Shown in pieces: positions 34,635 to 44,299 of a stretch of 64,000 bases of DNA. Location: the NCBI RefSeq assembly GCF_000238315.3, contig NZ_CP011924.1, positions 1,962,501 through 2,026,500 on the forward strand, in the 5' to 3' direction. How positions within the stretch are numbered: position 1 is the first letter of the stretch; the number at the start of each line of letters is the position of its first letter. Source of the stretch: Pseudoalteromonas piscicida. Its GTDB lineage: Bacteria; Pseudomonadota; Gammaproteobacteria; Enterobacterales; Alteromonadaceae. Made by a program: the position numbers and the translations under genes. Under the pieces are notes generated by a model. That model ran no database searches and was not told where the DNA came from. It was given only the letters and a program-made list of their open reading frames with translations.

Positions 34635-36576
34635 TGTCCATTTCCTTTAACCGACTTTCACCAACCCTTATATGCTTTCTACTTGCATCAGCTAAGCGTG
34701 AAAGTTCTAGAGGTAGAGCCTCTATGAACTCCTCATGCGCTATTAACGAACGTTCAATCCCTACTCTTTGTAATTTTGTATTGCAACTATGAATACAGCT
34801 AGCACAGACCTCAAAAGAGCGCAGTTCTTCGACCATTGTCGTTCCTAAATCTTTATTGAAACATTTTGCGTATTGCTCCTCCCCTTTCCTGAGTAGACAG
34901 TAGCCCCACTCATCAACAGTAATAATAATACTCTCAGAAAGGTTTGCTATAGTTAGTTCAAAGTCGTCTGGGGAGATCACGCTGGCCTTATTCAGCTCCA
35001 TCCGAGCACGCTTTGCAGCTGGTCCGTATAATCTAATCATTGATTCATCACTTCCTCCGATACTACGTAAAATTTCTTCGATATAAGAGTTTTCAATAGC
35101 ATCGCGTTCGCGTTCTCTAAGAGCCTTCTCATAGTATGCTCTTATAAAGTTATCGGACAATCGGTGCCGAAAATGCTCTGAAATCCGCTCTACAACAGCG
35201 CCATCAAATCTACGTATACAATATTCAGCCCAAAGGTGCCTAGCCTGATGAGGACTAGTTTCACTATGAATACTGGCCAGTTCTGGGTGTTGGTTTATAA
35301 CTTTTCTGTAAAACTTTTGAAATGCTCCTCTAATAGTATTTTCAGGGTGCTCGCCCCAAATGCCAACCTTCAACAAATCGGAAAGAGTTGCTCGTTTACC
35401 GAGAGTACATAAATGGCTACACCTAAACGATCTAAGAAATACAGGAGCATTTTCTGACATTTTATCAACGTATGAGCATTCAATTAACGTATTCAAGGCA
35501 AAAGCTGTCATACCATGAAGATATCTAGGAGCTTTTATAGAATAATTCGTTTTATGGATCTGATTTCGAAACTCCCATGTCCCATCTTTGTGGTGAATAA
35601 AATCTCTTGTATTAAATGTCGTCCACTCACTGATACGAAAGCCGCTTAAAACTAAAAGAATGTATGTAGCAGCTGCATAGAGCTCTGCAACGAATGCACT
35701 AAAAGCTCCTTGCTTAAAAAAATCGACCGATTCTCCAGCTAACTCTTTGTTTAAGATTAATTTTAATTCAGCCCTCTTTGCAGAGAGCACTTTAAAATCA
35801 CTTCGTTCAGAGTTATATATTCTATTTTCTACAAACAAGTTATCTTTTGAAGATAAGACGTTTGCAGCGCTTATATCATGATTATCTCTGATGAATTTGA
35901 AATATGCTCTAGCTGCATTTGCATGGGGAGATTCTAGCAGTTGTATTGCACTTGCCAATACAACCATACCATTTTCGATAGGAATAGATCCCAAACTACC
36001 GCCTTTAAGCCAAGCGCCTAAACTCATACCAGATTTAGACAAATAAGGTTCAAGTAGACTCTCAGAAAAACGTTTACTTACCTCTACACGTAAGCCATCT
36101 ACAATTGATGCATCCATGAAATACTGATGACTTCGATACAATATATGCCTATACCCTTCTTCCTGCCCATGGTGTCGCACACATATATCACCCTCATCAT
36201 CGACATATAGCATGACGTATTTAAGGAAAGAAACAACATCGGTCTCAGTCCATCGTGACAAAGGAGTGCGGGAATGATTCAACTCCCAATATTCACAGAG
36301 ATCCCTCAACTTATTGATAATAGGGTTCCAAATACCTTGATCACTAACTACAATTTTTTGGTCATTATTAACATATCCATCAGCACGCCTTAAAATAAAT
36401 GATTGCGCCCAAATAGTTTTATCGTCACTACACTCCCACTCCGAAAAATCAATTCTTCGTATCTGTTTATCCTCATCATGGATGTACCAAGCTGGATCAC
36501 CCAAATTATTAGGATGTTTGTTGCCATTCTTTTCAAATAGTGAAGGACTGATCCCCTCGAGATTCTTGGCTCTCAT
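34627..36576 (-). CDS. Tyrosine recombinase of the island module (649 residues)
   Basis: The C-terminal half has the full tyrosine-recombinase set: Arg in YILLVLSGFRISEWTTF, a Lys-bearing strand (HKTNYSIKAPRYLHGM), SPHQARHLWAEYCIRRF (HxxR), SEHFRHRLSDNFIRAYYEKA (His and Tyr). The N-terminal ~270 residues are not recognised; near the C-terminus CASCIHSCNTK, with nearby Cys, may bind metal. It overlaps the upstream gene by 4 bp (ATGA). Size and position match the TnpB-like or GmtZ-like component of multi-recombinase mobile elements. Probably directs integration and excision together with its two neighbours. Confidence 0.82.
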   Translation of the reverse strand: MRAKNLEGISPSLFEKNGNKHPNNLGDPAWYIHDEDKQIRRIDFSEWECSDDKTIWAQSFILRRADGYVNNDQKIVVSDQGIWNPIINKLRDLCEYWELNHSRTPLSRWTETDVVSFLKYVMLYVDDEGDICVRHHGQEEGYRHILYRSHQYFMDASIVDGLRVEVSKRFSESLLEPYLSKSGMSLGAWLKGGSLGSIPIENGMVVLASAIQLLESPHANAARAYFKFIRDNHDISAANVLSSKDNLFVENRIYNSERSDFKVLSAKRAELKLILNKELAGESVDFFKQGAFSAFVAELYAAATYILLVLSGFRISEWTTFNTRDFIHHKDGTWEFRNQIHKTNYSIKAPRYLHGMTAFALNTLIECSYVDKMSENAPVFLRSFRCSHLCTLGKRATLSDLLKVGIWGEHPENTIRGAFQKFYRKVINQHPELASIHSETSPHQARHLWAEYCIRRFDGAVVERISEHFRHRLSDNFIRAYYEKALRERERDAIENSYIEEILRSIGGSDESMIRLYGPAAKRARMELNKASVISPDDFELTIANLSESIIITVDEWGYCLLRKGEEQYAKCFNKDLGTTMVEELRSFEVCASCIHSCNTKLQRVGIERSLIAHEEFIEALPLELSRLADASRKHIRVGESRLKEMDNE

Positions 36577-38729
36577 AACTTCTCCACAAAGATAGGTGGT
36601 GCAGGGATATCAAAGCACTTCATAAGCTCAATACCAGACTTAACTGTATGCGGCTCAAAGCTATTTAAAATTCCATCGATATAGATATATCGAGATAGAT
36701 AGTAAGCTTTTTGGCGATTGGATATAGCTATTTGCTCTTGAAATTTTTTCTTTAATTCCGCTTGATATGACAGCATTAAAGCAGCTGTGATTGGAAGCTC
36801 AACTATTAACTTTTCTGATCCTGTTTTGATATCACCAAAACAACCTACCTCAGTATCGTGTTTTTCGCACTCTTCAAGCAACTCAGAAAAAGCTACCATA
36901 TCTTCAGGTTCTTTTTGAAAGCTTTTAAGGCCCAGCACGTTTCTGGCCTCTGACAAAGAAACGACCTTAGTTTTTGAATTTGATAGAACTGCAATCAGGT
37001 TCTGAGCATCTTTGATCATCTCTTCAGTGACTACCTCTGAAAACCACTTACGTTCGTTGATTCTTGTCAGTGTCTCACTTCTATTAATATAGATATTCTG
37101 CCTCACATCTGGTGTATGAGCATTCAACGCAGCATTCACTTCAGATTGACTAAACATCTCATACGCACTTTGCTTTTCCCGAATTCCACGCTTATCGTTA
37201 ATAATTGCAACAGACTGCGCCACATATGAAAGTCCTAAAGATCTTAAGGCTAACTCTGTACTTCCTTTAGTTTGCCCTTTATCTTTCTCGAGATACCAAA
37301 GATCATTTTGGGTGCATATATCTGTTATAAGCTCAATAAATGGCTTCGTGATTGGGTAGTTTTTTAAGAGCCAACTTCTTAAATATGATCCTTTTAATGT
37401 TACAGATAGAATAGGATCTAAGTGGGAGCATCGTTCAAATGTTAGTCTTAGTTGAGTCGGTTGAGGATTTACTCCTGCTAAGCTCTTAGCATCATTATCA
37501 TTGCTAGCCAAAGCAATGTATTCTTTATATGCATTATGTACTGCTGAGCCTTTACTATACATTTGCGAAGTATACTCTGTGGCTGTGGATCTATTCTTAC
37601 CAAAGTCCCAAGATCCTGTTTCTCCTGAAATATAATAGTCTCCAACCTTTAGATCAATTTGGCCTGATAATTGTATTCGTTCACTTGCAAGAAGCCATGA
37701 AATCATAACCTTTTCTGCTTGAATTGGTTTGTCTAGTGATTCATATGAACACCTGTCAAACCTTGCTGAGCTTACAACTTTTCCCTTTTTCGCTTTATGT
37801 AGTAGATAGTTCCGATCTCGCCTCAAGAAGCCGTTTTTTGTTAGATGCAATTTCATAAGTTCCTTTTGCTCTTCTGGCGTAAAAGTAACTTTGCTATTTT
37901 GTATAAGCCGACGAGAGGAAGGACAATTCAATAATAAACGTTCTATTAGCAATGGGTTGTCAGATGAACTTATAGCATTCCATAGCGGTCTTATAAATGC
38001 CTCTACAACATCAGCTTTTACACTTCTTATAGATCCATGCCTAACTTGCTTAGCAGTCGCTCCAGTTAATTTGTTAAGATTGGCTCTTGCCTCTTTAACC
38101 TCGGCATTTGAAAGAAGGTAACTCCTTTGTTCTCTTAAGATTTTAAGCATGACAACACAAAACATACGTAATGATTTTATAAGTGTTTGATCGCCATACT
38201 CTAATTTACTCAGTTCTGATAATGCTTTTCGAGTGGTAGATGATTGGCGAGAAATTCTAGGAACTCTCTTCTGGGTTGCATTTACTCGAGCATGGGCAAT
38301 TGTAGCTCGCTTATTGCCTTTTTCTGTTGCCAAATACCATTTCAGCGCTGTATTTACAGTGGCAACATCACCCTGAATAGACACTTTTCGTTTCTTTAAA
38401 TAGCTGGTCCAGTCTGGGTGGAGTGCTGTCAAATCACACTCTCCTTCTTCTCCAAACTTTTCATCAAGAAAATTGAACAACTTTATGAAACATCGGTACT
38501 TCCCTTTCCGAGTGATACTAGCTTGACTAAGGAAAGGCTCTGACTTGCAGTAAGCTACTATAGCCAGACACAGAGGATCATTCTCAAGTCGATTAGGTAT
38601 ACGGAGTGTATGGTAAGAAGGAGTATGTCTCCTAGAGTTAGAAGCTGTAAATTTTGCAAATGTTGGATCACTGTTAATTGGTGCCACCTCACCCAAAGCA
38701 TAGGCGGCTAACCAACTTTTATCTTTCAC
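36573..38729 (-). CDS. Divergent recombinase-like protein of the island module (718 residues)
   Basis: Second gene of the operon, overlapping its neighbours on both sides. The N-terminal region KYRCFIKLFNFLDEKFGEEG resembles a core-binding domain. Later MISWLLASERIQLSGQIDL could hold the first Arg, and LNAHTPDVRQNIYINRSETLTR looks like the terminal His/Tyr block. I do not find an HxxR box between them, so catalysis may be lost or the motif is strongly diverged. A regulatory or structural partner of the two clear recombinases is plausible. The last ~100 residues include VGCFGDIK and hydrophobic helices of unknown role. Confidence 0.6.
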   Translation of the reverse strand: MKDKSWLAAYALGEVAPINSDPTFAKFTASNSRRHTPSYHTLRIPNRLENDPLCLAIVAYCKSEPFLSQASITRKGKYRCFIKLFNFLDEKFGEEGECDLTALHPDWTSYLKKRKVSIQGDVATVNTALKWYLATEKGNKRATIAHARVNATQKRVPRISRQSSTTRKALSELSKLEYGDQTLIKSLRMFCVVMLKILREQRSYLLSNAEVKEARANLNKLTGATAKQVRHGSIRSVKADVVEAFIRPLWNAISSSDNPLLIERLLLNCPSSRRLIQNSKVTFTPEEQKELMKLHLTKNGFLRRDRNYLLHKAKKGKVVSSARFDRCSYESLDKPIQAEKVMISWLLASERIQLSGQIDLKVGDYYISGETGSWDFGKNRSTATEYTSQMYSKGSAVHNAYKEYIALASNDNDAKSLAGVNPQPTQLRLTFERCSHLDPILSVTLKGSYLRSWLLKNYPITKPFIELITDICTQNDLWYLEKDKGQTKGSTELALRSLGLSYVAQSVAIINDKRGIREKQSAYEMFSQSEVNAALNAHTPDVRQNIYINRSETLTRINERKWFSEVVTEEMIKDAQNLIAVLSNSKTKVVSLSEARNVLGLKSFQKEPEDMVAFSELLEECEKHDTEVGCFGDIKTGSEKLIVELPITAALMLSYQAELKKKFQEQIAISNRQKAYYLSRYIYIDGILNSFEPHTVKSGIELMKCFDIPAPPIFVEKL

Positions 38730-39912
38730 TTACATCTTCCATTGAGATGTCAAGATCTGATCTATTTATCCTTCGACCAGATGTGAGTGCATCAATCGTA
38801 ATATAAGCAGCCAAGGTTTTTTTATCAACATGACCAAGACGGACCAATAAAAGCTCTTTTGGATCTGTACCATCCTCGTATGCCTCTCCAACTAGGTCAG
38901 TTGCATAACTATGCCTTCCTGAATGAAAGCTGATGTCTTTAAGGCATTTCTTCGCAAGAATAAACTTGCGCTTAGGGTTTGTGCAATAGTCACCGTAGTT
39001 AGCCAGCAATGATGGCATTGCCTTATTCCGTGCCTGTTTAAACCAAATAGTTGCAGGCGTGCTCTCGCTAGAAAAAGCAAGTCCATCGCTACGACACAGA
39101 AGTTCTCCTTCCGGAAGATTACTCCGAGGACCATTCAAAAAACGTTTAATAAACACAATATCCTTTTGTTTTATCACTATAGGCCTCTCCTTATTACCCT
39201 TTTCCGAACGAATATCCATTTCTATCTCCGATTCACCTCGGACACGCATCTCAGAAATTAGAGCTCGTAATCCCCTAGTTGTAAAATTTCCTTTAAGAGT
39301 TACTTCGTGGGCTCTGAGACCACTATTCCTACCAAGACGAATCCCGATAAGATTCCTCATTCGAATAAAAGCTGACTTACTTGTGACGTTATTTTCGATT
39401 TCATCAAAAAGCAATCTATCTATGTACTGTGATTTCACTCTTCTTGGAGTTATTGATCCTGAACGGTACTCTGTTACTGATACACCTTTATTAAAATAAA
39501 AAGAGAAATCTGTATATGACTCTAAAACTGGTAGTTGCTCTAGTGAAAATTTGTAGAATGCACTGAGTGTTGAGGCTGCCCGCTGTATAGTGGCATCAGA
39601 ATTACCACGCTCAACTTTTAAAAAAGACAAGTAGCCAGCGCGCTCTGCATCAGTCAGCCGCCGCCAATCTAGAGAGACCTTTTCGTGAAGTTTTTCTGGG
39701 AATTCGAGAGTGTTTAAAAACAAAGCCAGATCACTAGCTCTAGATTTCTGTGTACTGAGCTTTTGCCCTTTAGACGAACCGAGCAATAGAAAGAGGCAAG
39801 CAGGTACATGGAAATGCTCTTCACCAAAAGGCCTATCGTCACGAATCAAAAAGTATGTATCGATCAGACCAATTGGGCTATTAATTCCAGTAATTTTGAA
39901 CTTTTTCCACAT
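38719..39912 (-). CDS. Tyrosine recombinase, first gene of the island module (397 residues)
   Basis: Complete catalytic set: LGRNSGLRAHEVTL (Arg I), SEKGNKERPIVI (Lys), ISFHSGRHSYATDLV (HxxR), LVRLGHVDKKTLAAYITI (His/Tyr). The N-terminal core-binding domain includes LALFLNTLEFPEKLHEKVSLDWRRLTDAERAGYLSFLKVERGNSDATIQRAASTLSAFYKF. It starts 90 bp from the right island end and its promoter region contains two GTTGAC boxes, so it may regulate itself. The order (short recombinase, two long recombinase-like proteins, small coiled-coil protein) resembles Tn554 TnpABC and the GmtY-led gamma-mobile-trio; which of the two is closer was not tested. Confidence 0.88.
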   Translation of the reverse strand: MWKKFKITGINSPIGLIDTYFLIRDDRPFGEEHFHVPACLFLLLGSSKGQKLSTQKSRASDLALFLNTLEFPEKLHEKVSLDWRRLTDAERAGYLSFLKVERGNSDATIQRAASTLSAFYKFSLEQLPVLESYTDFSFYFNKGVSVTEYRSGSITPRRVKSQYIDRLLFDEIENNVTSKSAFIRMRNLIGIRLGRNSGLRAHEVTLKGNFTTRGLRALISEMRVRGESEIEMDIRSEKGNKERPIVIKQKDIVFIKRFLNGPRSNLPEGELLCRSDGLAFSSESTPATIWFKQARNKAMPSLLANYGDYCTNPKRKFILAKKCLKDISFHSGRHSYATDLVGEAYEDGTDPKELLLVRLGHVDKKTLAAYITIDALTSGRRINRSDLDISMEDVSER

Positions 39913-39936
39913 AAGAAAATATACGTAGGCGATTTA

Positions 39937-40006
39937 TGTTGACTTTAGTAGGTAATCAATATAAGTCAACAAATGAACTTAAAAAGTACTCATCTTGATA
40001 AACGTT
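39937..40006. promoter_or_regulatory. Island right end with GTTGAC boxes
   Basis: TGTTGACTTTAG at 39937-39948 and AAGTCAACAAAT at 39963-39974. The second is the exact inverse of ATTTGTTGACTT at the left end (15553-15564). The host junction core ACGTT is at 40002-40006. Also the probable promoter of the recombinase operon. Confidence 0.6.
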
Positions 40007-40696
40007 CCACCCAATTAACACATCTGGGTCTAAACGATTCACTTGTGTTACTAGCTCTTCTAATAACGCAATTTCATCTTCAACCCAAACGACATTGACG
40101 GCAGCATGCTGTGCCTCACCTATCATAATCACCAGCTTTTCCGTATCGGTCACTAAGCCCACCGAAAACAAGACCCCCTCGCCGTTACATTCTATATCGA
40201 TAGAGAGCATTTCAAGGTGTGGCCTATAATCATCACAAGCTTTAAATTGCGCCTGAGTAATTTCGATGTAGCCTGACTTTTGCATGGCTTTACCTTTGAC
40301 CCAAGCGGCTCCGCGAATAAAGCGCTCCATTAAATAGCGGTCGGAATGGCGAATATCTTCTTCATATAATGCGACTTTATTTTCAAGTAGCTGTTTTGCC
40401 TCATAGAAGTGATTCAAAGTACGAAATTTCACAACACCAACAGGGGCTTGATCGAAGTGCTTTAGTTGACTTGGCAAGATGCTAAACTGCAACTGAGCGC
40501 GACTTAGCAGCAGCTCTACTTCCGTTTTTTTATCTTGTTTAATGAAAAAAAGTGGCTGCTCATCCTCTACCCACACCTTGAGTAACTGATGTTGCGATTT
40601 GAGCCAATAACACAAGCGCAGTTGGCCATTTACCTGCATCTGCTGTCTCGATAAAACAAAGCCCTGATATATCGCTTGTGCCAACTCCAATACCAC
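40002..40696 (-). pseudogene. polB: polB (DNA polymerase II), 5' fragment cut by the island
   Basis: First ~231 codons of host Pol II: N-terminal domain, RHSDRYLMERFIRG, and the exonuclease motif MLSIDIECNGEG, up to DPDVLIGWNV. It then reads into island DNA for 14 foreign codons (YQDEYFLSSFVDLY) and stops at 39956. The start is a GTG after AGG. The product would lack the rest of the exonuclease and the whole polymerase domain. It is divergent from dinG; the 155-bp gap holds both promoters. I saw only a poor LexA-like CTGTTTATTGAACATA, although both genes are SOS-controlled in E. coli. Confidence 0.92.
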
Positions 40697-40851
40697 CCTA
40701 AAATAGACGAATCACTGTAATTATATCCACCTGTTTATTGAACATAAAGTCACAAACAGAATAAAACCTACCCATTAACGCAGTGATTAACTAAAAATCG
40801 AGACTCAAGTGGTAGGCTTGCTTCATATCAGAACTCTAGGCTAAATAGATT

Positions 40852-42921
40852 ATGCTCTCAGACAAACTAAAAAAAACCATCCGCCAAGCACATCAAAATG
40901 TCGCCTCCGCTTTAGATGGCTTTCGTCCTCGTCCGAGTCAAAATTATCTGGTCGCCGAAATTGCAAAAACACTTTCAGGTGATTATCACCGCTCTCAACG
41001 TATTTGCGTGATTGAAGCAGGAACAGGCACCGGAAAATCTTTAGCCTATCTACTCGGCGCGCTTCCTGTTGCACTCTCAAGTAAAAAGAAACTCGTCATT
41101 TCAACTGCAACCGTCGCTTTACAAGAACAGCTGATCAACAAAGAGTTGCCATTTTTAAAAGAACATTCAGGCATAGACTTTAAATTTGACCTCGTAAAAG
41201 GCCGTCAACGCTACATCTGTGTACAAAAACTGATGGCTGCTGTCAGTGATGATGAGATGCAAATGTCGATGATGCCGACAACCAGCAGTCCGCTTTCTCA
41301 AATGGAGCAAAAGTGCTTGAGAGAGTTAGCACTTGCATACCAGGAAAAGCGCTGGCAAGGTGACAGAGATAGCTGGGAAGACACAATTCCAGATAAAGTT
41401 TGGAATGTTATCGCTTGTGATAAACACGCCTGCCAACGGCAATTAAAATCTCATCACTTATGCCCTTTTCATTTGGCTCGACAAAAGATTGCACAAATGG
41501 ATGTGCTAGTGATTAATCACGCTTTGTTACTGGCCGACTTAGAACTAGGTGGCGGAACGATATTACCGGAACCAGAAGAAACATTTTACGTAATTGATGA
41601 AGCGCACCACCTGCCTCATATTACCAGAGATTTTTCTTCTGCTGCGGCGACGATTAAAGGCACTATCGAGTGGCTTGAAAAGCTACTTAAGTTTAGCGGA
41701 AAGATGGCAAACACTGTGGTTTCGCAAAAAGCCATTGGGCAGAATTTCAAACTGAATGATGCAGCCAATGACGCTGCGAAATATCTCAGAGCGGTAAGGG
41801 ATATACTCGATCAGAGCGACTTTACCTATAACGATGACGATACCTACCGCTTTAGTCATGGCGAAGTACCTGAAGCCCTCACCGTAAAAGCAAAAGATAT
41901 CGCAGATGCCACGCAAGATGCACTGCGTTGCCTTACCAAGATGCATGATGCACTATCGGGCGATGTTTCAGACGGCGATGTGCAAGCTTTTTTAGCCGAC
42001 CCGTTATTGGTTGAAAGCGGTCAATATATCAATCGGCTTGAGCAACTCAACAAACTCTGGTTTAGCTATGCGCGAAAAGGCGACAGCGTGCCACATGCGA
42101 GGTGGATAAAACGCTTAGAATACAAACACCATCACGACCATTTACTTTGCGATTGCCCGATCGAAGTCGGCTATTATTTGAAAGATAACCTCTGGCGAGA
42201 GTGTGCAGGCGCGGTGCTCTGCTCCGCAACCCTCAGCGCTTTAGGCACATTCGATCATTTCGCCCACGAAAGCGGGTTGGCAAAAGAGCCTGGTGTTAAA
42301 TATATCAAGGCTGATTCTCCGTTTGATTATCCCAATCAAGCAACATTGTATTTGCCAAAAACCCAAACAGATCCAACGGATAAAGCCTTTAGCGATTATT
42401 TAGCGGATGCCCTGCCAACCTACTTAGACACCAGTAAGGCCAACCTTGTACTGTTTGCTTCTTATTGGCAAATGAACCATGTGGTAGAAAAATTAAGAGG
42501 TAAAAATCTCAATATTTTGGTGCAGGGTGAGCTTTCCCGTGACGCCCTACTCACTCGTCACAAAGCAAATATCGACTTAGGTCGCGGCAGTATCTTATTT
42601 GGTACACAAAGCTTATCCGAGGGGCTAGATTTACCCGGAAAATACTTAGAAAACCTCGTGGTGACTAAGATCCCTTTTGCCGTGCCAACGTCCCCTATTG
42701 AAGAAGCCCAAGCGGAATTCGTGCAAAGTAAAGGGGGGAATCCATTTTTATCTATCACTGTACCCGATGCTGCAAAGAAATTAGTGCAAAGCTGTGGTAG
42801 ACTGCTGCGTAAAGAATCAGACTCCGGCCGTATCACCATCTTAGATAGACGTTTAGTTACAAAACGTTATGGCAAAGCCATGCTTGATACTCTGCCACCA
42901 TACAAAAGGCAAATTGATTAA
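40852..42921 (+). CDS. dinG: ATP-dependent DNA helicase DinG
   Basis: 689 residues (E. coli 716). FRPRPSQNYLVAEIAKTL start, Walker A EAGTGTGKS near 58, XPD-like iron-sulfur region with Cys spaced through RYICVQKL.. and CDKHACQRQLKSHHLCPF, VLVINHALLLADLELGGG, DEAHHLP near 244, LFGTQSLSEGLDLPG and the C-terminal SCGRLLRKESDSGRITILDRR. DinG is a 5'-3' SF2 helicase with a 4Fe-4S cluster that resolves R-loops and D-loops. First gene of a tight same-strand run with yfcA, priC, an HDAC-like gene, comFB-like and ybaM. Confidence 0.95.
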   Translation: MLSDKLKKTIRQAHQNVASALDGFRPRPSQNYLVAEIAKTLSGDYHRSQRICVIEAGTGTGKSLAYLLGALPVALSSKKKLVISTATVALQEQLINKELPFLKEHSGIDFKFDLVKGRQRYICVQKLMAAVSDDEMQMSMMPTTSSPLSQMEQKCLRELALAYQEKRWQGDRDSWEDTIPDKVWNVIACDKHACQRQLKSHHLCPFHLARQKIAQMDVLVINHALLLADLELGGGTILPEPEETFYVIDEAHHLPHITRDFSSAAATIKGTIEWLEKLLKFSGKMANTVVSQKAIGQNFKLNDAANDAAKYLRAVRDILDQSDFTYNDDDTYRFSHGEVPEALTVKAKDIADATQDALRCLTKMHDALSGDVSDGDVQAFLADPLLVESGQYINRLEQLNKLWFSYARKGDSVPHARWIKRLEYKHHHDHLLCDCPIEVGYYLKDNLWRECAGAVLCSATLSALGTFDHFAHESGLAKEPGVKYIKADSPFDYPNQATLYLPKTQTDPTDKAFSDYLADALPTYLDTSKANLVLFASYWQMNHVVEKLRGKNLNILVQGELSRDALLTRHKANIDLGRGSILFGTQSLSEGLDLPGKYLENLVVTKIPFAVPTSPIEEAQAEFVQSKGGNPFLSITVPDAAKKLVQSCGRLLRKESDSGRITILDRRLVTKRYGKAMLDTLPPYKRQID

Positions 42922-42923
42922 TA

Positions 42924-43703
42924 ATGTTTGAACTCGCTTTAGATCCCACAACTTGGGGGTTACTTTGCTTAGTCGCACTGGCTGCTGGATTTATTGATGC
43001 AATTGCAGGTGGTGGTGGGCTGCTTACCGTACCAGCTTTGCTTACTGCAGGCCTTCCTCCGCACTTAACCTTAGGTACCAACAAGCTTGCCGCGAGTTTT
43101 GGCTCTTTAACCGCGAGCTTTACCTACTACAAAAAGCAGTTATTCAAACCTAGCTTTTGGATTGGCTCTATTATTGCCACTGCGATAGGTGCTGTATTGG
43201 GCACATTGCTTGTCGACTTTCTCAGTATCGAGTTTTTAAATAAACTTATCCCCGTTATTATCATCGCTGTCGCAATTTATAGCTTAGTCGGTAGACTAAG
43301 CCCTACAGATTCCCATACTTTGCCTGAAGCGAATCGAGCACTCAAAATCAAGCAATGGGTGCAAGGTTTATCGTTGGGATTTTTTGATGGTATGGCAGGG
43401 CCTGGTACTGGCACGTTTTGGACTGCGTCTAACAGTATGCTCTATAAAATGAGCTTACTTTTAAACTGTGGTCTTGCTCGTTCAATGAACTTTGTTTCCA
43501 ACTTTATTTCGCTTATCACCTTTGTAGCCTTGGGCCATGTTAACTTTATGCTTGGTGTCACCATGGGCGCCTTTTTAATGTTTGGTGCTTGGCTTGGCGC
43601 GCATTCTGCGATTAAGTTTGGTAACAAACTGATCAAACCACTCTTTAACACTGTGGTTATTGTACTTGCGGGCAAGCTCATTTTTGAGGCTTATTTCTCG
43701 TGA
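42924..43703 (+). CDS. yfcA: TSUP (TauE/SafE) family membrane permease, YfcA-like
   Basis: 259 residues with about eight membrane segments. Typical TSUP repeats: AAGFIDAIAGGGGLLTVPALL at 14-35 with GTNKLAASFGSLTASFTYY, and the second half GLSLGFFDGMAGPGTGTFW, LNCGLARSMNFVSNFISLI. The best match in layout is E. coli YfcA. TSUP proteins are proposed exporters of sulfite or organosulfonates; the substrate is unknown here. Starts 2 bp after the dinG stop, and its TGA overlaps the GTG of priC. Confidence 0.9.
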   Translation: MFELALDPTTWGLLCLVALAAGFIDAIAGGGGLLTVPALLTAGLPPHLTLGTNKLAASFGSLTASFTYYKKQLFKPSFWIGSIIATAIGAVLGTLLVDFLSIEFLNKLIPVIIIAVAIYSLVGRLSPTDSHTLPEANRALKIKQWVQGLSLGFFDGMAGPGTGTFWTASNSMLYKMSLLLNCGLARSMNFVSNFISLITFVALGHVNFMLGVTMGAFLMFGAWLGAHSAIKFGNKLIKPLFNTVVIVLAGKLIFEAYFS

Positions 43704-44299
43704 GTACAGGACTTATCAAGCTTGAGCAACAAGTCAGCCGCTTAAAGCAACAAGCAGCGCAATTTGACTCTGCGAAATGGTTTGATAAGAATCGTTATAT
43801 GCAAGCACAGCCCAGCTTATTTGATGCCCGTGTATTTCGAACTAAAAGCTTAAAGCTCAGCGACTATGTTGAAGAAATAGCAGAAGCAATGTCTCACCTG
43901 CCGCCAAGTGAACAACGTCACGCCTTTACATTTGCCATCGAGCGGATAGGCTCGCAAATGGAAGCCGTGTTGAAGGTGTTAAAATCAACCCCGGTCTGGG
44001 CGAAAGAAAACAAACTAAATACACCAAAAAAAGCCAAAGTGTATAAGAAAGCAGTGCAGAAGATTATGCAGTCGTCCCATGAGTTATATCATGAACTGTC
44101 GCAAAATCATGAATTTGAGCGTCGACTGCAAGAAATGATTGATCTCAGAAGACTACAGATGGACAAAGCAGATCCCACTCAGGCTGCCAAACTCAATGCC
44201 GAAATATTAGCCCTTCATGCCCGCCTTGGCCGCTGCAGAAAGGCTATTTCCGCCACCGAGCAAAAAATTCAAGAAGTTGAGAAAAGTCAGAGCCGTTAA
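43700..44299 (+). CDS. priC: Primosomal replication protein PriC (N'')
   Basis: 199 residues, highly helical and basic. LEQQVSRLKQQAAQFDSAKWFDKNRYMQAQPSLFDARVFRTKSLKLSDYVEEI is typical of PriC, followed by IERIGSQMEAVLKVLKSTPVW and the C-terminal coiled region ELYHELSQNHEFERRLQEMI. PriC loads DnaB at stalled forks independently of PriA. The GTG start overlaps the preceding stop (GTGA), which supports it. priC near ybaM is also the E. coli arrangement. Confidence 0.9.
   Translation: MSTGLIKLEQQVSRLKQQAAQFDSAKWFDKNRYMQAQPSLFDARVFRTKSLKLSDYVEEIAEAMSHLPPSEQRHAFTFAIERIGSQMEAVLKVLKSTPVWAKENKLNTPKKAKVYKKAVQKIMQSSHELYHELSQNHEFERRLQEMIDLRRLQMDKADPTQAAKLNAEILALHARLGRCRKAISATEQKIQEVEKSQSR

Noticed and set aside
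40700-40851. LexA box shared by polB and dinG
   Set aside because: Only CTGTTTATTGAACATA was found, which lacks the second ACAG half site; too weak to call.
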